NCBI GenBank assembly: GCA_963845265.1
Contig: CAWJRN010000017.1
Location: forward strand, 32,547 to 96,546
Direction: 5' to 3'
Length of the DNA stretch: 64,000 nt
Source: DYRB01 sp963845265
GTDB lineage: Bacteria > Pseudomonadota > Gammaproteobacteria > Chromatiales > Chromatiaceae
Positions 9,666 through 19,031 of the stretch are shown here, piece after piece. Position 1 is the first letter of the stretch, and every line of letters starts with the position of its first letter. A model generated the notes under the pieces. The model saw nothing but the letters and a program-made list of their open reading frames with translations, searched no databases and was not told the DNA's origin. The translations under genes were made by a program, and so were the position numbers.

Positions 9666-10088
9666 CTAGTCGTCGGGATGGGCGCGCCGTCGCAGCCCCT
9701 TGGTTCTGGCGCGCTGCGATTTCCCTTCCAGCCGCCGCTCCTTGGAGGCCCGGGTGGGGCGGGTCGGCTTGCGCGCCTTGGGCTCGATGGTTGCCCTTTG
9801 AATCAGCGCCACCAGCCGCTCCAGGGCATCCCGGCGATTTCGCTCCTGCGTGCGGAAGCGGTGGGCCTCGATGGTCAGGATGCCCTCGGCGTTCAAGCGC
9901 CGCCCAGCAAGGCGCCTCAGGCGCGCGAGCACAGTTTCCGGCAAGAGCGGGACACGGCCGAGATCGAAGCGCAATTCCACCGCCGTGGAGACCTTGTTGA
10001 CATGCTGGCCACCAGGACCCGGTGCCCGCACGAAACGCTCTTCCAACTCGCGCTCATCGATGGCGATGCCCGGTGCAATCTCGATCAT
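9666..10088 (-). CDS. arfB: Alternative ribosome-rescue factor ArfB (YaeJ-like peptidyl-tRNA hydrolase)
   Basis: A 140-residue, codon-independent release factor that frees ribosomes stalled on broken messages by hydrolysing peptidyl-tRNA. The catalytic GGQ is at residues 26-28 within RAPGPGGQHVNKVSTAVELR, the class I release-factor signature. The C-terminal 30 residues are strongly basic (KARKPTRPTRASKERR...), matching the tail that probes the empty mRNA channel. ATG 10088 gives the usual MIEIAPGIAIDE start; the upstream extension is not conserved in character. It lies 28 bases after the TauD-like gene and is probably co-transcribed with it. Confidence 0.92.
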   Translation of the reverse strand: MIEIAPGIAIDERELEERFVRAPGPGGQHVNKVSTAVELRFDLGRVPLLPETVLARLRRLAGRRLNAEGILTIEAHRFRTQERNRRDALERLVALIQRATIEPKARKPTRPTRASKERRLEGKSQRARTKGLRRRAHPDD

Positions 10089-10116
10089 GTCAGCCTCAAG
10101 CCCATGCCGGGTCCAC

Positions 10117-11016
10117 TCAGGTCCCAGCCAGGCGGTCGTAGTAGCGCGCACGGTATAGCAGCCGCGGCCTGGGTCCGTCCTCGAAGCCGCTGCGGGTGTG
10201 CAACACGTTGTTGCTCACCAGTCCCCAGCCCGATTGCAGTCGACCCTCCAGGTGCCAGGGGGTCTGGCTGCGGAGCACCTCCTTCAAACAGGTGATCGCC
10301 GCAGCGGACAGGGGGTCGTCGCGCCAGACGATGTTGCGCTTACGATCCGTATAGCGCATATGGAGTCGCCCGGCGGGGGTGACGGAGAAGACCGGCCCGG
10401 TTTGCTCGGGGCGCACGAGGGCGCCGTCCACTCGGTTGGCCGGGATGGTCATGGCTTGGGGGTGCATGAGGGCGACGATGGCATCCGGGTCGCGGTCGCG
10501 AACGAGGATGTAGGCGATCTCGTGGTCCAACAGGGCATTGGACCCGCCCTGCGCCGCAGGCTCGACGCAGTGCAGCAACAGGCCGAGGATCCAGTGCTCC
10601 GGGGTGTTGTAGTAGCCATCGGTGTGCCAGGCGATGGGCTTGTTGCTGTAGGGAATGTAATGCTCATGCCTGGCGTCGGTCTGGACCTTGAGCGAGGTAA
10701 TCGCGTCCTCGTCGGCGCCCATGTTGTGGTCGAGGCGGTGGAGTCCGAACTGGGCCCCTAGGGCCCGTACGAGATCCTTGTCCGGGTCATCCCCTGTGCG
10801 TCCCGCGTAGATCGCCATATTGGCCCGGCGGCAACGTTCGAGGATGGCTGCGTGCTCGGCGGGCGATAGTTGCCGCGGGTCTCTGACCTCCACCAGCAGG
10901 TCGTCGATGCGCGTCGGCGCCGCTGCGAGTCGGGCGTCGCGCCAGCGAGCATAGGCGTCGGGCTGACCGAGGTCGAAGGGGTTGTCGACCTGCTTGTCGG
11001 GTGCGGAGACGGACAT
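10117..11016 (-). CDS. TauD/TfdA-family Fe(II)/2-oxoglutarate dioxygenase
   Basis: A 299-residue oxygenase of the TauD/TfdA clan. The iron ligands are visible as HTDG (His131, Asp133) and a distal His273 in NNVLHTRSGF, with Arg residues in RPRLLYRARYYDR available to bind 2-oxoglutarate. Such enzymes hydroxylate small sulfonates, amines or other metabolites. Nothing in the neighbourhood (arfB downstream, uspA divergent) identifies the substrate, so taurine specificity should not be assumed. Length and motif spacing are normal. Confidence 0.85.
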   Translation of the reverse strand: MSVSAPDKQVDNPFDLGQPDAYARWRDARLAAAPTRIDDLLVEVRDPRQLSPAEHAAILERCRRANMAIYAGRTGDDPDKDLVRALGAQFGLHRLDHNMGADEDAITSLKVQTDARHEHYIPYSNKPIAWHTDGYYNTPEHWILGLLLHCVEPAAQGGSNALLDHEIAYILVRDRDPDAIVALMHPQAMTIPANRVDGALVRPEQTGPVFSVTPAGRLHMRYTDRKRNIVWRDDPLSAAAITCLKEVLRSQTPWHLEGRLQSGWGLVSNNVLHTRSGFEDGPRPRLLYRARYYDRLAGT

Positions 11017-11168
11017 GAGCTAACCTGTGGGGCTGGGGGCAGTGGGTCCCGGGCTGGGTCCAAGATCGGGGACCATAGTTCGGTACGAGCGCCCACGCAA
11101 TGACACCGGTCAGCCGCCGCCCCTTCCTATACTTGGAAGCAGGGCTTCTCAACCATGATGAGGTTGCC

Positions 11169-11639
11169 ATGTCGGACCAAGACTATACACACCTGCTGCT
11201 GGCGGTGGACTTTGCGCCGGACTGCGAACCGGTCATTGCCCGGGCAATGCAGCTACGAGCCCTATGCGGGGCCAAGTTGAGCCTGCTGCACATCCTGGAG
11301 TACGTTCCCCATGGCGTCGAGCTGATGCCCATGTGCTACACAGCGGAGGCGGTGCTGGCGGAGGATTTCGAGTTGGAAAACCGCTTGGTCGAACTGGCCC
11401 AGGGCCATCTAGACGCACTCGCGGAGCGCCTGCAAATCCCGGCGGACGATCGGCACATTCGGGTCGGCAGCACCGGTCACTCCATCCGGGCCGTGGCGGA
11501 GGAGCTGGGGGTGGACTTGGTCGTCATCGGCAGCCACGGGCGCCACGGCCTGATGAGCCTGTTGGGTTCCACCGCCAAAAGCGTCGTGCAGGGGCTATCC
11601 TGCGATCTGCTCTGCGTCCGTATCGGGGAGCCGGCCTAG
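11169..11639 (+). CDS. Universal stress protein UspA family
   Basis: A single-domain 156-residue Usp. The ATG at 11169 gives MSDQDYTHLLLAVDFAPD, the first beta strand with the conserved Asp. The ATP-binding motif is near the end: GSHGRHGLMSLLGSTAKSVV, matching G-2x-G-9x-G-S/T. It is therefore probably an ATP-binding Usp. The coding region overlaps by four bases the end of the convergent NTF2-like gene. Confidence 0.9.
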   Translation: MSDQDYTHLLLAVDFAPDCEPVIARAMQLRALCGAKLSLLHILEYVPHGVELMPMCYTAEAVLAEDFELENRLVELAQGHLDALAERLQIPADDRHIRVGSTGHSIRAVAEELGVDLVVIGSHGRHGLMSLLGSTAKSVVQGLSCDLLCVRIGEPA

Positions 11640-12109
11640 TGAACCCGATGCTTGGCAGTGCTCGCCGAGGGCGCGACCCGTAGGGGCAGAGAGGCGTGGT
11701 GTTGCACGAGGCGCCAAGAACCGTCCTCCAGACGAAAGACATTGGTCGCCAGGACCTTGCTCACAGACTCCGTCGGCCGGCCATTGGGGCGTATCGATTC
11801 GACCAATACCCGGATTGCCAGGTCGCCGCTGTCCCTGGCGGCCACAGCCTCCACCTCGACGCTCGGCGGCTGGGCTCCGGCGAAGATCTCCATCCAGCTC
11901 TGCATCACCGCCTCCTTGCCCTTCAGCAGGCCGCCCCCGGGGTGAATACAGAGGGTATCCGCATCATCACCCCAGACCTCGGCCATGGCGGCGACGTCCG
12001 TGGCCGAAAAGGCTGCGTAGTAGGCGTCCTGTGCCTCTTCCGGGGTCGCGAAAGGCGGCTGCGGTGCATCCGTGCGGGCAGGCGGAGGCGGGCCCGACAC
12101 ACGAGTCAT
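11636..12109 (-). CDS. SnoaL/NTF2-like (DUF4440-type) protein
   Basis: A 157-residue cone-fold protein: ATPEEAQDAYYAAFSATDVAAMAEVW is the opening helix pair, and CIHPGGGLLKGKEAVMQSW and WRLVQHHASLPL are typical of the ketosteroid-isomerase-like/SnoaL superfamily. Members are enzymes or ligand-binding domains and function cannot be assigned. The ATG overlaps the stop of the upstream DUF349 gene (ATGA), so the two are translationally coupled. The 3' end overlaps convergent uspA by four bases. Confidence 0.8.
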   Translation of the reverse strand: MTRVSGPPPPARTDAPQPPFATPEEAQDAYYAAFSATDVAAMAEVWGDDADTLCIHPGGGLLKGKEAVMQSWMEIFAGAQPPSVEVEAVAARDSGDLAIRVLVESIRPNGRPTESVSKVLATNVFRLEDGSWRLVQHHASLPLRVAPSASTAKHRVH

Positions 12110-14970
12110 GGCGCAGCGCCACCCGCCCCGGCCAGGGCCAGGGCGAAGCGGGCCCGCTCAAAGCGTGCCTCCAATGCGTCGTCCGCGGGGAAGGGGCCAC
12201 ACCGATACCAAGCTGACAACAGTTGCTCTGCCCCGGCCAAGGGATCGCTCTCGCCGGCCGCCATGTGACCGGTCAGGCGTGCAACTTGAAGCTCCATGCG
12301 CTCCTGGGCCAACTCAGGAGGGGACTCCACCTGGGCGAGGACCTCCAGTTGCAGACAGATGCTACGGCGCTCCCGCTGATTGGCCTCGACCTGCACCTGG
12401 AAGTCGACCTGTGCCTGGGAGTCGCCCTGGGCGGCGGCCAAGGCCGCCTCCAGGCGCCCTGTCATGGTCTGCTGCATGGCGTCATCGCGCAGGCTCCCGA
12501 GGGCCGCCCACTCGTTGCTCAGGGCGTCCAGTGCTGCGGGTTCCACCGTGCCGGCGAGCAGTGCCTGCTCCAAGCGGTTACACAGCTGGGCCTGCTGCAC
12601 CAGTAGATCGCGCTGGCCGTGCTCGATGGCGGCCAAGCGGGCCCGACGGGTCTGGTCGACGGCCTCGCGGGCCTCGCGCCAGCGCTGCGCCAACCCGGCG
12701 GCGGCCTGGCGCGGGACGGGCAGAGCCTCGGCCTCTCGCCAGCGCCCGTCCAGGTCGCGCAGGGCCCGGGTCAGGTCCTCGGGCGAGAGGTCACCCTCGG
12801 CGAGGGCCCGGGCCTCGGTGCACAGGGCCTCACGGCTGGCCAGGTGGCCGGCGAACTCCGCGTGTTGGGCCTCCTGCTGCGACCGGCGCCGGGCGAAGAC
12901 GGCGTCACAGGCGGCGCGAAAGCGGGTCCATAGCCGGTTTTCGTCCCGCTGGCGCCCTGGTACCGTGGTGTGCCAGTCGCGCTGCAGGTGCTTGGTCTGC
13001 TCCATGGCGCCTTCGAGATCGGGCTCTTCGACCAGGGCTTCGACCCGGGCGATGAGATCTTCCCTGAAGCGCAGGTTACGCGCACGCTCGGCCTCGATCC
13101 GCTCGTCGAGTCGCGCCAGGGCGGCGCGGAAGCGCTTCTCCAGGGCGCGGCGCTTGCGCGGCTCCACCTGGCCCAGGTCTGCCCAGGCGCGACGGGTCTC
13201 GCGCTCGGCGCGGACGGCCTTCTTCCAGTCCATGCGCTCCCAGTCCACCTTGTCCAGGAAGTCTTCCAGGTCTTGACAGACCTGTTGACGCTGGACGCGA
13301 TTGGCCTCCAGCACCTTGGCCTGCTCCTCCAGGTAGGGACGGCAGCGCTCGTAGACCCGCTCGCAGGCGGCGTGGAATCGGTCCCAGAGGGCGTGATTAA
13401 CCGGTGACCCGCCCTGGTCCAGCCCCTTCCACTCCATCTGGATGTCATGCAGGCGCAGGCTGACGGCCTCCATGGTGATGTCGGCGGTCTCCAGGGCCTC
13501 GACCGCCTCTTGCAGCCCCTGGCGGTGCTGATCGGCGCCCCATTTACGCCACTGTTGCAGCTCGCGAATCCGCGGGGCCAGGGCGTGCAGGCGCGCCGCC
13601 GCCGGGGCATGGTCGCCGCGGGGCAGGCCGCTCGCCGCGGCCAGGTCCAGGATCGCCTGGAGGCTTTGGAGCAGGGGCTCGGCGGGCTTCAGCTCTCCCG
13701 CTGCGAGGTGTTGCTCCAGTTCGGCGAGGCGCTCCGGCACATCTTGCAGGCGCTGCGCCGCGTGCTTGCGCTGTTTGGCGAGGCGGGCATCGAGGGCCTT
13801 GCGGGCCGCGTCGAAGTCTTGGCACAGGTCCGGGGGGATCTCCACGGCCTTCAGGATGGCCTCGGCCTGCTCGTTAAGACGCTGGGCCGCCTTGTGGTCC
13901 AGGGGTTTGGCCTGGCCCAGGGTCTGCTCTGCCGTCGCCAGGAGCTTGCCGATCCGCTCCTGACTCTTGCGCCGGGCCCGCAGGGCCTCGCGGCTGCGCT
14001 GGGCGGCGCCGATCAGGGCGTCGTAGCGACGCCCCAGGGCCGCCTGCTCGGCCTCCGGGAGTGGTTCCAGGGCCTCCCAGCGTTCGGCGACCTGGGTGCA
14101 GGCGGCGGCGATGGCCGCCTCGTCTTCCAGGGCTGCGGCCTGGTCGATGGTGTCGAGCAATTCACGTCGCTCCGCCAGTCGGGCGGCGTGCGCCTCCTCG
14201 GCGGCGATCTCCGCGGCATGTGCCTCGCGGTGGGCCGCATAGGCGTCGAGCAGGCGGCTGCGCAGGCCGGCATAGCGCTCCCGAGCGGCGGCGTCGGCGT
14301 GGGGCTCCATCTCGGCCCATTGGCGGTCCATATGGGCGAGCAGGGCCAGGTCTTGGGACCAGGTGTCGAAACGACCCAGGCGTTCGAGCTTCTCGCAGAG
14401 CTCGTCGCACAGGGCGCGGGCTCGGCGCGGTAGTTCCTCGCGCTCGTTGATCGCCTTGAGCTTCTGGCGGACCAGCCGATGGACGTTCTTGTCGCGCTTG
14501 CCGATCTGGCGGGCGACCGACTCCAGGACCGTGCGGTCTTCGATCATGGCAGTGGCCACCACCCTGTTGGCGGCGAAGCCATCGTGAATCGCGCAGCCGG
14601 CGAGCACTGTCTGATTGGTCAGGCGACCGATGGCCGCCTGCCGCACTATCGGCTCGCGGGCGGTGGTCGCGACGTGCTCGAGGATGCGTGGGTCCTGTTG
14701 GTCGGCAAGGGCCCGCACGCGCAATTCCTCGGCGATGGGCTGCTCGTCCAACCCGCAGAGCAGGTTGCGATAGTGTGCCAGGGCAAACTCGCGGACACCG
14801 GCATCGCCGTCTTCGATGAGAATGGCCAGGAGCGCGGGCAGGTCGCGCAGGCGTCGGCAGGCGTCACGCCGTATCACTGGGTCTTGGTGGCTGCGCGCGG
14901 TCGCAAGCAGGGCCGCTGGGTCCTCGACCGCCGGGGTCCGTCTTATCGGGTTGAGGAAGCGTTTGAACAT
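12106..14970 (-). CDS. Large DUF349-repeat protein
   Basis: A 954-residue, highly charged protein. The ATG at 14970 (MFKRFLNPIRRTP) is chosen because the 15 codons upstream are not family-like. The first 200 residues look like HEAT-type helical repeats (ARSHQDPVIRRDACRRL, LADQQDPRILEHV). The rest is long alpha-helical coiled coil carrying several DUF349 units with the characteristic W (for example LWTRFRAACDAVFARR, LWDRFHAACERVYERC). DUF349 proteins are widespread in proteobacteria but have no settled function. The gene is coupled to the NTF2-like gene downstream and follows the thioredoxin-like gene by 111 bases. Confidence 0.85.
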   Translation of the reverse strand: MFKRFLNPIRRTPAVEDPAALLATARSHQDPVIRRDACRRLRDLPALLAILIEDGDAGVREFALAHYRNLLCGLDEQPIAEELRVRALADQQDPRILEHVATTAREPIVRQAAIGRLTNQTVLAGCAIHDGFAANRVVATAMIEDRTVLESVARQIGKRDKNVHRLVRQKLKAINEREELPRRARALCDELCEKLERLGRFDTWSQDLALLAHMDRQWAEMEPHADAAARERYAGLRSRLLDAYAAHREAHAAEIAAEEAHAARLAERRELLDTIDQAAALEDEAAIAAACTQVAERWEALEPLPEAEQAALGRRYDALIGAAQRSREALRARRKSQERIGKLLATAEQTLGQAKPLDHKAAQRLNEQAEAILKAVEIPPDLCQDFDAARKALDARLAKQRKHAAQRLQDVPERLAELEQHLAAGELKPAEPLLQSLQAILDLAAASGLPRGDHAPAAARLHALAPRIRELQQWRKWGADQHRQGLQEAVEALETADITMEAVSLRLHDIQMEWKGLDQGGSPVNHALWDRFHAACERVYERCRPYLEEQAKVLEANRVQRQQVCQDLEDFLDKVDWERMDWKKAVRAERETRRAWADLGQVEPRKRRALEKRFRAALARLDERIEAERARNLRFREDLIARVEALVEEPDLEGAMEQTKHLQRDWHTTVPGRQRDENRLWTRFRAACDAVFARRRSQQEAQHAEFAGHLASREALCTEARALAEGDLSPEDLTRALRDLDGRWREAEALPVPRQAAAGLAQRWREAREAVDQTRRARLAAIEHGQRDLLVQQAQLCNRLEQALLAGTVEPAALDALSNEWAALGSLRDDAMQQTMTGRLEAALAAAQGDSQAQVDFQVQVEANQRERRSICLQLEVLAQVESPPELAQERMELQVARLTGHMAAGESDPLAGAEQLLSAWYRCGPFPADDALEARFERARFALALAGAGGAAP

Positions 14971-15081
14971 CGGTGTCCCGGTGGTGTTAGAGGGGGAATT
15001 GGCTGGGCCCGGCATTGTAACCGAGACGACCTCGATCCGGCCTGTTCCCGCTCGGCCTCTGGGCTGCCCAGGAACTGGCGC

Positions 15082-15477
15082 TCAGACAGCGCCTAGAAAG
15101 ATCTTCAGGGCGCCCAATCCGTGCGCCCCCAGCAGTGCCTTGAGGATCTGTCCGTCCTCGACCAGCAGGACGGTGGGGGTGGCCTGGACGCCAAGCCTGA
15201 GGGCCTCGGCCGGGTGTGCGCCGATGTCGAGCTCAAGCACATTGGAGTGTTTCTGACGCAGGGCCTCGATGGCCGGCGTCATGTGTCTGCAGGGTCCGCA
15301 ATGGGTGCTGTAGCAGTAGATCGCGGCCTTGCCCTGGTGGTTCGCCAGTTCTGGAAACAGGCCAGCCAGATCGACCACGGACCGGCCTCGCAACTGACGG
15401 GTGGCCAGGGCGATCCAGAGCATGTAGCCCCCGAATAGGGCAAGGATCGCGAAGACGAGATAACCGGGCCAGGACAT
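15082..15477 (-). CDS. Membrane-anchored thioredoxin-like protein
   Basis: A 131-residue protein from ATG 15477. One N-terminal transmembrane helix (about residues 5-25, YLVFAILALFGGYMLWIAL) is followed by a thioredoxin fold with the active site THCGPCRHM (CGPC as in classical thioredoxins) and the cis-Pro region QATPTVLLVEDG. The predicted topology puts the redox domain on one face of the inner membrane; the side cannot be proven from sequence. It lies 35 bases after the hypothetical gene at 15513-16370 and may share its transcript. Confidence 0.85.
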   Translation of the reverse strand: MSWPGYLVFAILALFGGYMLWIALATRQLRGRSVVDLAGLFPELANHQGKAAIYCYSTHCGPCRHMTPAIEALRQKHSNVLELDIGAHPAEALRLGVQATPTVLLVEDGQILKALLGAHGLGALKIFLGAV

Positions 15478-15512
15478 TGGGCTGGAGGGCGGGGACGGCC
15501 CCGCCGGGCGGC

Positions 15513-16370
15513 CTAGGCTTGCTTCAGCAGCTGGGCGAGGTTGCGTGCGTCCGTGGGGATGCGCACCCCGGTGACGGCAACCAGGGCCTTGAGCATCGCG
15601 ATGAAGGGCCCACTCACCTGGGCGTTCGGTACCTGGTCGAAGCACTCCTCGAAGGCCCCGGCAGCACGCGCAATGAACTGCCGTGAGGCGGGAGAAGGCT
15701 TGGGGGGCGCGACCTTTTTCGCCGCGGGTGGGGCTGGCTCCGCGGCGGGCGGAGTGGCCTCCGTGGCAGACAGGCTGGTGGCGACTCGCAGCAATTCGCG
15801 GTGCAGTGCCGTGAGATAGGCGTCGTCGTAACCGCGCTGGAAGCGATCTGTGTCGTGCAACCCCTGCAACATCCGGCTGCGGGCGCTGGGGTCGAGGGCA
15901 TCGAGGCACTCGGCCAGCGCCGCGGCGGCCTGGGCTACAGAGGCCAAAGCGGGATGCAACTGCGCCGGCTTGCGCTCCTTGGCCTTGGCTGGTGCAGGCG
16001 TCTCCGTCTCGCACCGGACAGAAGGCGTCTCGGGTTCCGAGTTGGCGACGGTCAGTTCGTAACAGGTGGCTAAGTCATAGGCCAGGGCCGCGGCGAACAG
16101 CTCGCGGCTTTGCGTATCCCCGACGCCGCGCTCGGCCAGGGGCGCCAACATGGCCGCCCGCTGCTCGTCGCTCAACCGATATGGCTCGACGAAACGCTTC
16201 TTGGGGGCGGACGGATTGCTGGGAGACTGAGACAAGCCCTTGCTGGTCGCGCTGACGGCTGTGCTGTCCCCCGTTTGATCGGGGATGTTGCGGACCCAGT
16301 AATGTCGACCGCTGTGGGTGCGCTGAGAGATGCTTTGGGGGGTCGGTGGTTCCGGAGCGAGCTTGCCCAT
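15513..16370 (-). CDS. Hypothetical protein
   Basis: A 285-residue protein without a recognised domain. The ATG at 16370 has a GGAGG site 11 bases upstream, which decides the start even though the frame is open further up. The N-terminal third is low-complexity and polar. There follow helical segments (YRLSDEQRAAMLAPLAERG, LHPALASVAQAAAALAECLDAL, RFQRGYDDAYLTALHRELLRVATSL), a Pro/Ala-rich linker near residue 200 and a conserved-looking C-terminal helix bundle. No signal peptide or membrane helix is apparent. It sits between the ybbP-like permease and the thioredoxin gene on the same strand. Confidence 0.65.
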   Translation of the reverse strand: MGKLAPEPPTPQSISQRTHSGRHYWVRNIPDQTGDSTAVSATSKGLSQSPSNPSAPKKRFVEPYRLSDEQRAAMLAPLAERGVGDTQSRELFAAALAYDLATCYELTVANSEPETPSVRCETETPAPAKAKERKPAQLHPALASVAQAAAALAECLDALDPSARSRMLQGLHDTDRFQRGYDDAYLTALHRELLRVATSLSATEATPPAAEPAPPAAKKVAPPKPSPASRQFIARAAGAFEECFDQVPNAQVSGPFIAMLKALVAVTGVRIPTDARNLAQLLKQA

Positions 16371-16532
16371 GAATCGGTTTCCTCCGTTTGCGCAATTAAA
16401 GCACACTTTTCCCTTGGGCATCGGGCCGGCTCTCGGGAGCCGGTCCGACTTAAGACCGCCGTACCCGCAAACGGTCTGCGCCATTCGGCGCAGTTTGCCG
16501 AACGGAGGCGTGCGTCGGTCCGCGCGGTGTAG

Positions 16533-19031
16533 CTATCGAGCCCGCAGACCCTCCAGGGGCGGGCGAGCCAGCAATGGGTACGTGGCCAGGGTCCCAGCGA
16601 GTCCGATCAGTGCACCGCTACCCAGGACGCCCAGCACCCAGAGCCAAGGGTTGAAGACAAACTCCAAGTCGAACACCTGCCCCGCCAGGAGCCAGCCGGT
16701 CAGCTGCGCGAAGCCCGCCCCCAAGAGCCCGGCCAGGACCCCGGTCAGGGTGAACTCCACAGCCAGGGCAGAGAGTAGAACGCTGCGCCCCGCCCCCAGG
16801 GCGCGCAGGACCGCGTGTTCGCGACGCCGCTCGGCGAGGGTCGCCTGGATGGCGGCCAGCATCACCAGGAGCCCGGCGACCAAGGTGAAGCCGAAGACGT
16901 ACTCCACCGCGTTGGCCCCGCGCGCCATGACGCGCCGCACCTCGCGCAGCAGGGCATCCACGTCCAGCGGGGTCACGGCCGAGAAGCGCCGTTGCAGCTC
17001 CGCCATCAGGGCCTCGCGGCCAGGGGGCAGGTAGAAGCTGGTGATGTAGCTCGCCGCCTCCGACCCCAGGAGTCCCGGCGGGGAGAGGACGAAGAAATTG
17101 ACGTTGAAGCTATCCCAGCGAACCTTGCGCAGGCTGGTCACCGGGGCCGAGACGGCGTGGCCGGAGATCCAGAAGCTGAGTCGATCCCCAAGGCCGATCC
17201 CCAGGGTCCTGGCCAGTCCCTCCTCGACCGAGAACTGCTCCTGGGCGTCATCCGGCCCCCACCAGCGTCCGGCCACGACCTCATTGTCCGCCTGGGTCCG
17301 CTCCGCGTAGCTCAGGTTGAATTCCCGTGCGGCCAGGCGCTGGGCGCGTGTATCCGGGTAAGCCTCCGGGTCCACGGGGTGATCGCCGATGTGGGTCAGG
17401 CGTCCGCGGATCATGGGCAGCACGCCACCACCGGTCAGGCCGTGCTCGGCCAGGAAGCCTTGCAGGGGTGCAACATCCTGGGGCTGGATGTTGATCAGGA
17501 AGCGGTTAGGGGCGTCCGTCGGCACCCCTTCCTGCCAGGCCCGCAAAAGGTCCAGGCGCACGACCGCCAGGAGCAACAGGGCCAGGACTCCGACACTGAA
17601 GCCGGCGATCTGCAGCAGGGACCCGGCCGGGCGTCGGGTCAGACCCGCCAATCCCAGGCGCCAGACCCCGCTGCTGTGCGGCTGGACCCTGGCAGCCAGA
17701 CGGATCAGGAGCCATACGACCCCGACCAGACTCAGTAGGGTCCCGGCCAGCCCGGCGAGCAGGCGGGCGGCGAGCTGGGCGTCGCCGGCCTGCCACCAGA
17801 TCAGCAAGGCCATGGCGACCGCCGCCGCCAGGGCAGTCCCCAGGACCGAGGCCCGAGGGGTGCCAAGGTCGCGCCGCAGGGCAAGCAATGGCGGCACCCG
17901 GGCGAGCTGGATCAGGGGCGGCAGGGCGAAGCCGAACAAGGCCACCAGCCCAGTCATCAGGCCTACTCCGATGGGGGCCGCGGAGGCTGGCGGGAGCCCC
18001 TGCACGAAGAGGTCACCGAGCAGGGCGACTAGCCCCTGTTGGGCCAGGTACCCGAACAGGGTGCCGATCAAGCCGACCCCGACACCGAGGGCCAGCAGGC
18101 GCAGGACGAAGACCCTGGTCAGGAGGTGACGCGGGGCACCCAGGCAGCGCATCACCGCCACCGCATTGGTCTGACGTTCGACAAGACGGCGGCTGGCCAG
18201 GGCGATGGCCGCCCCGGCCACCAGCAGGGTAACCAGGGTGGCCAGGCGCAGAAACCGGGTTGCCCCGTCGATGGCCGCAGTCAGCTCCGGGCGGGCGTTA
18301 GCGGGGTCCACCAGCTGTGCAGTGGGCGACAACTGCCCCTTGGCCCAGGCCCGGAACGCGTCGATGGCCATGGTCTCCCCCGCCACCAGGAGCCGGTAAC
18401 GCACCCGGCTCAAGGGCGTGACCAGACCGGTCGCGGGGATGTCCGCCGCGTTCACCAACAGCCGAGGGGCAAGCTGGACCAGGTTGGTGCCACGGTCCGG
18501 CTCGTAGGTCAGCACCCGGGTCAGGCGCAACTGGGTGTCTCCCAGGGTGATCGGGGCACCTGCCCCGGACAGCTCCTCCAGGCCAAGCAGGGGTAGCAGC
18601 CGCGCCTCGGCCCAGACCTCACCTGGGTCCGGCCCCTTGGGAGCGGGGGTGTCCTCGCCCCCGACCCCGGACCCAACACGCAAGGTCCCACGCAGGGGAT
18701 AGCCATCGTCCGCCGCCTTGACCTGCACCAACTGAGTCGCATCCCCGGCCACGACCACGCTTGGAAACTCCAGGGTCCCGGCAGTCGCCAGACCCAGAGC
18801 CTGTGCCCGCTCGGAGAAAGCATCGGGGATAGGGTAACCGTCGTCCACCGCCAGGTCCGCGGCGATCAACTCCCCCCCCTGGCGCTGCATGCCCCGCTCC
18901 ACCCGGTCGCCGAAGAAGGCGACCGCCGACATGGCCGCCACGGTCAGCGCCAAGGCAGCGGCCAGCAGGTAGAGCTCTCCGCTGCGCCAATCCCGCCGCA
19001 GCAGGCGCAGGGCCAGGCGCCAGGCGCTCAC
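16533..19031 (-). CDS. ybbP: ABC transporter permease, YbbP/FtsX-like
   Basis: An 832-residue permease with the YbbP layout: one N-terminal helix (LYLLAAALALTVAAMSAVAFF), a large periplasmic domain, a central cluster of helices (about residues 260-480) and a C-terminal FtsX domain with three helices (VLGFTLVAGLLVMLAAIQATLAERRREH and the final pair). These transporters, related to MacB and LolCE, act mechanically or in lipoprotein/lipid handling and seldom as importers. It overlaps the ybbA stop by four bases and so is coupled to its ATPase. The neighbourhood ybbP-ybbA-tesA is the same as in E. coli. Confidence 0.9.
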   Translation of the reverse strand: MSAWRLALRLLRRDWRSGELYLLAAALALTVAAMSAVAFFGDRVERGMQRQGGELIAADLAVDDGYPIPDAFSERAQALGLATAGTLEFPSVVVAGDATQLVQVKAADDGYPLRGTLRVGSGVGGEDTPAPKGPDPGEVWAEARLLPLLGLEELSGAGAPITLGDTQLRLTRVLTYEPDRGTNLVQLAPRLLVNAADIPATGLVTPLSRVRYRLLVAGETMAIDAFRAWAKGQLSPTAQLVDPANARPELTAAIDGATRFLRLATLVTLLVAGAAIALASRRLVERQTNAVAVMRCLGAPRHLLTRVFVLRLLALGVGVGLIGTLFGYLAQQGLVALLGDLFVQGLPPASAAPIGVGLMTGLVALFGFALPPLIQLARVPPLLALRRDLGTPRASVLGTALAAAVAMALLIWWQAGDAQLAARLLAGLAGTLLSLVGVVWLLIRLAARVQPHSSGVWRLGLAGLTRRPAGSLLQIAGFSVGVLALLLLAVVRLDLLRAWQEGVPTDAPNRFLINIQPQDVAPLQGFLAEHGLTGGGVLPMIRGRLTHIGDHPVDPEAYPDTRAQRLAAREFNLSYAERTQADNEVVAGRWWGPDDAQEQFSVEEGLARTLGIGLGDRLSFWISGHAVSAPVTSLRKVRWDSFNVNFFVLSPPGLLGSEAASYITSFYLPPGREALMAELQRRFSAVTPLDVDALLREVRRVMARGANAVEYVFGFTLVAGLLVMLAAIQATLAERRREHAVLRALGAGRSVLLSALAVEFTLTGVLAGLLGAGFAQLTGWLLAGQVFDLEFVFNPWLWVLGVLGSGALIGLAGTLATYPLLARPPLEGLRAR

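Noticed and set aside
12072..13055. Long plus-strand frame rich in Arg, Pro and Gly opposite the DUF349 gene
   Set aside because: Low-complexity shadow frame; the minus-strand DUF349 gene explains the DNA.
16395..16500. Two small hairpins between the ybbP-like gene and the next gene
   Set aside because: GCCGGCTC/GAGCCGG-type pairing occurs, but there is no T run on the relevant strand, so a terminator call is not supported.
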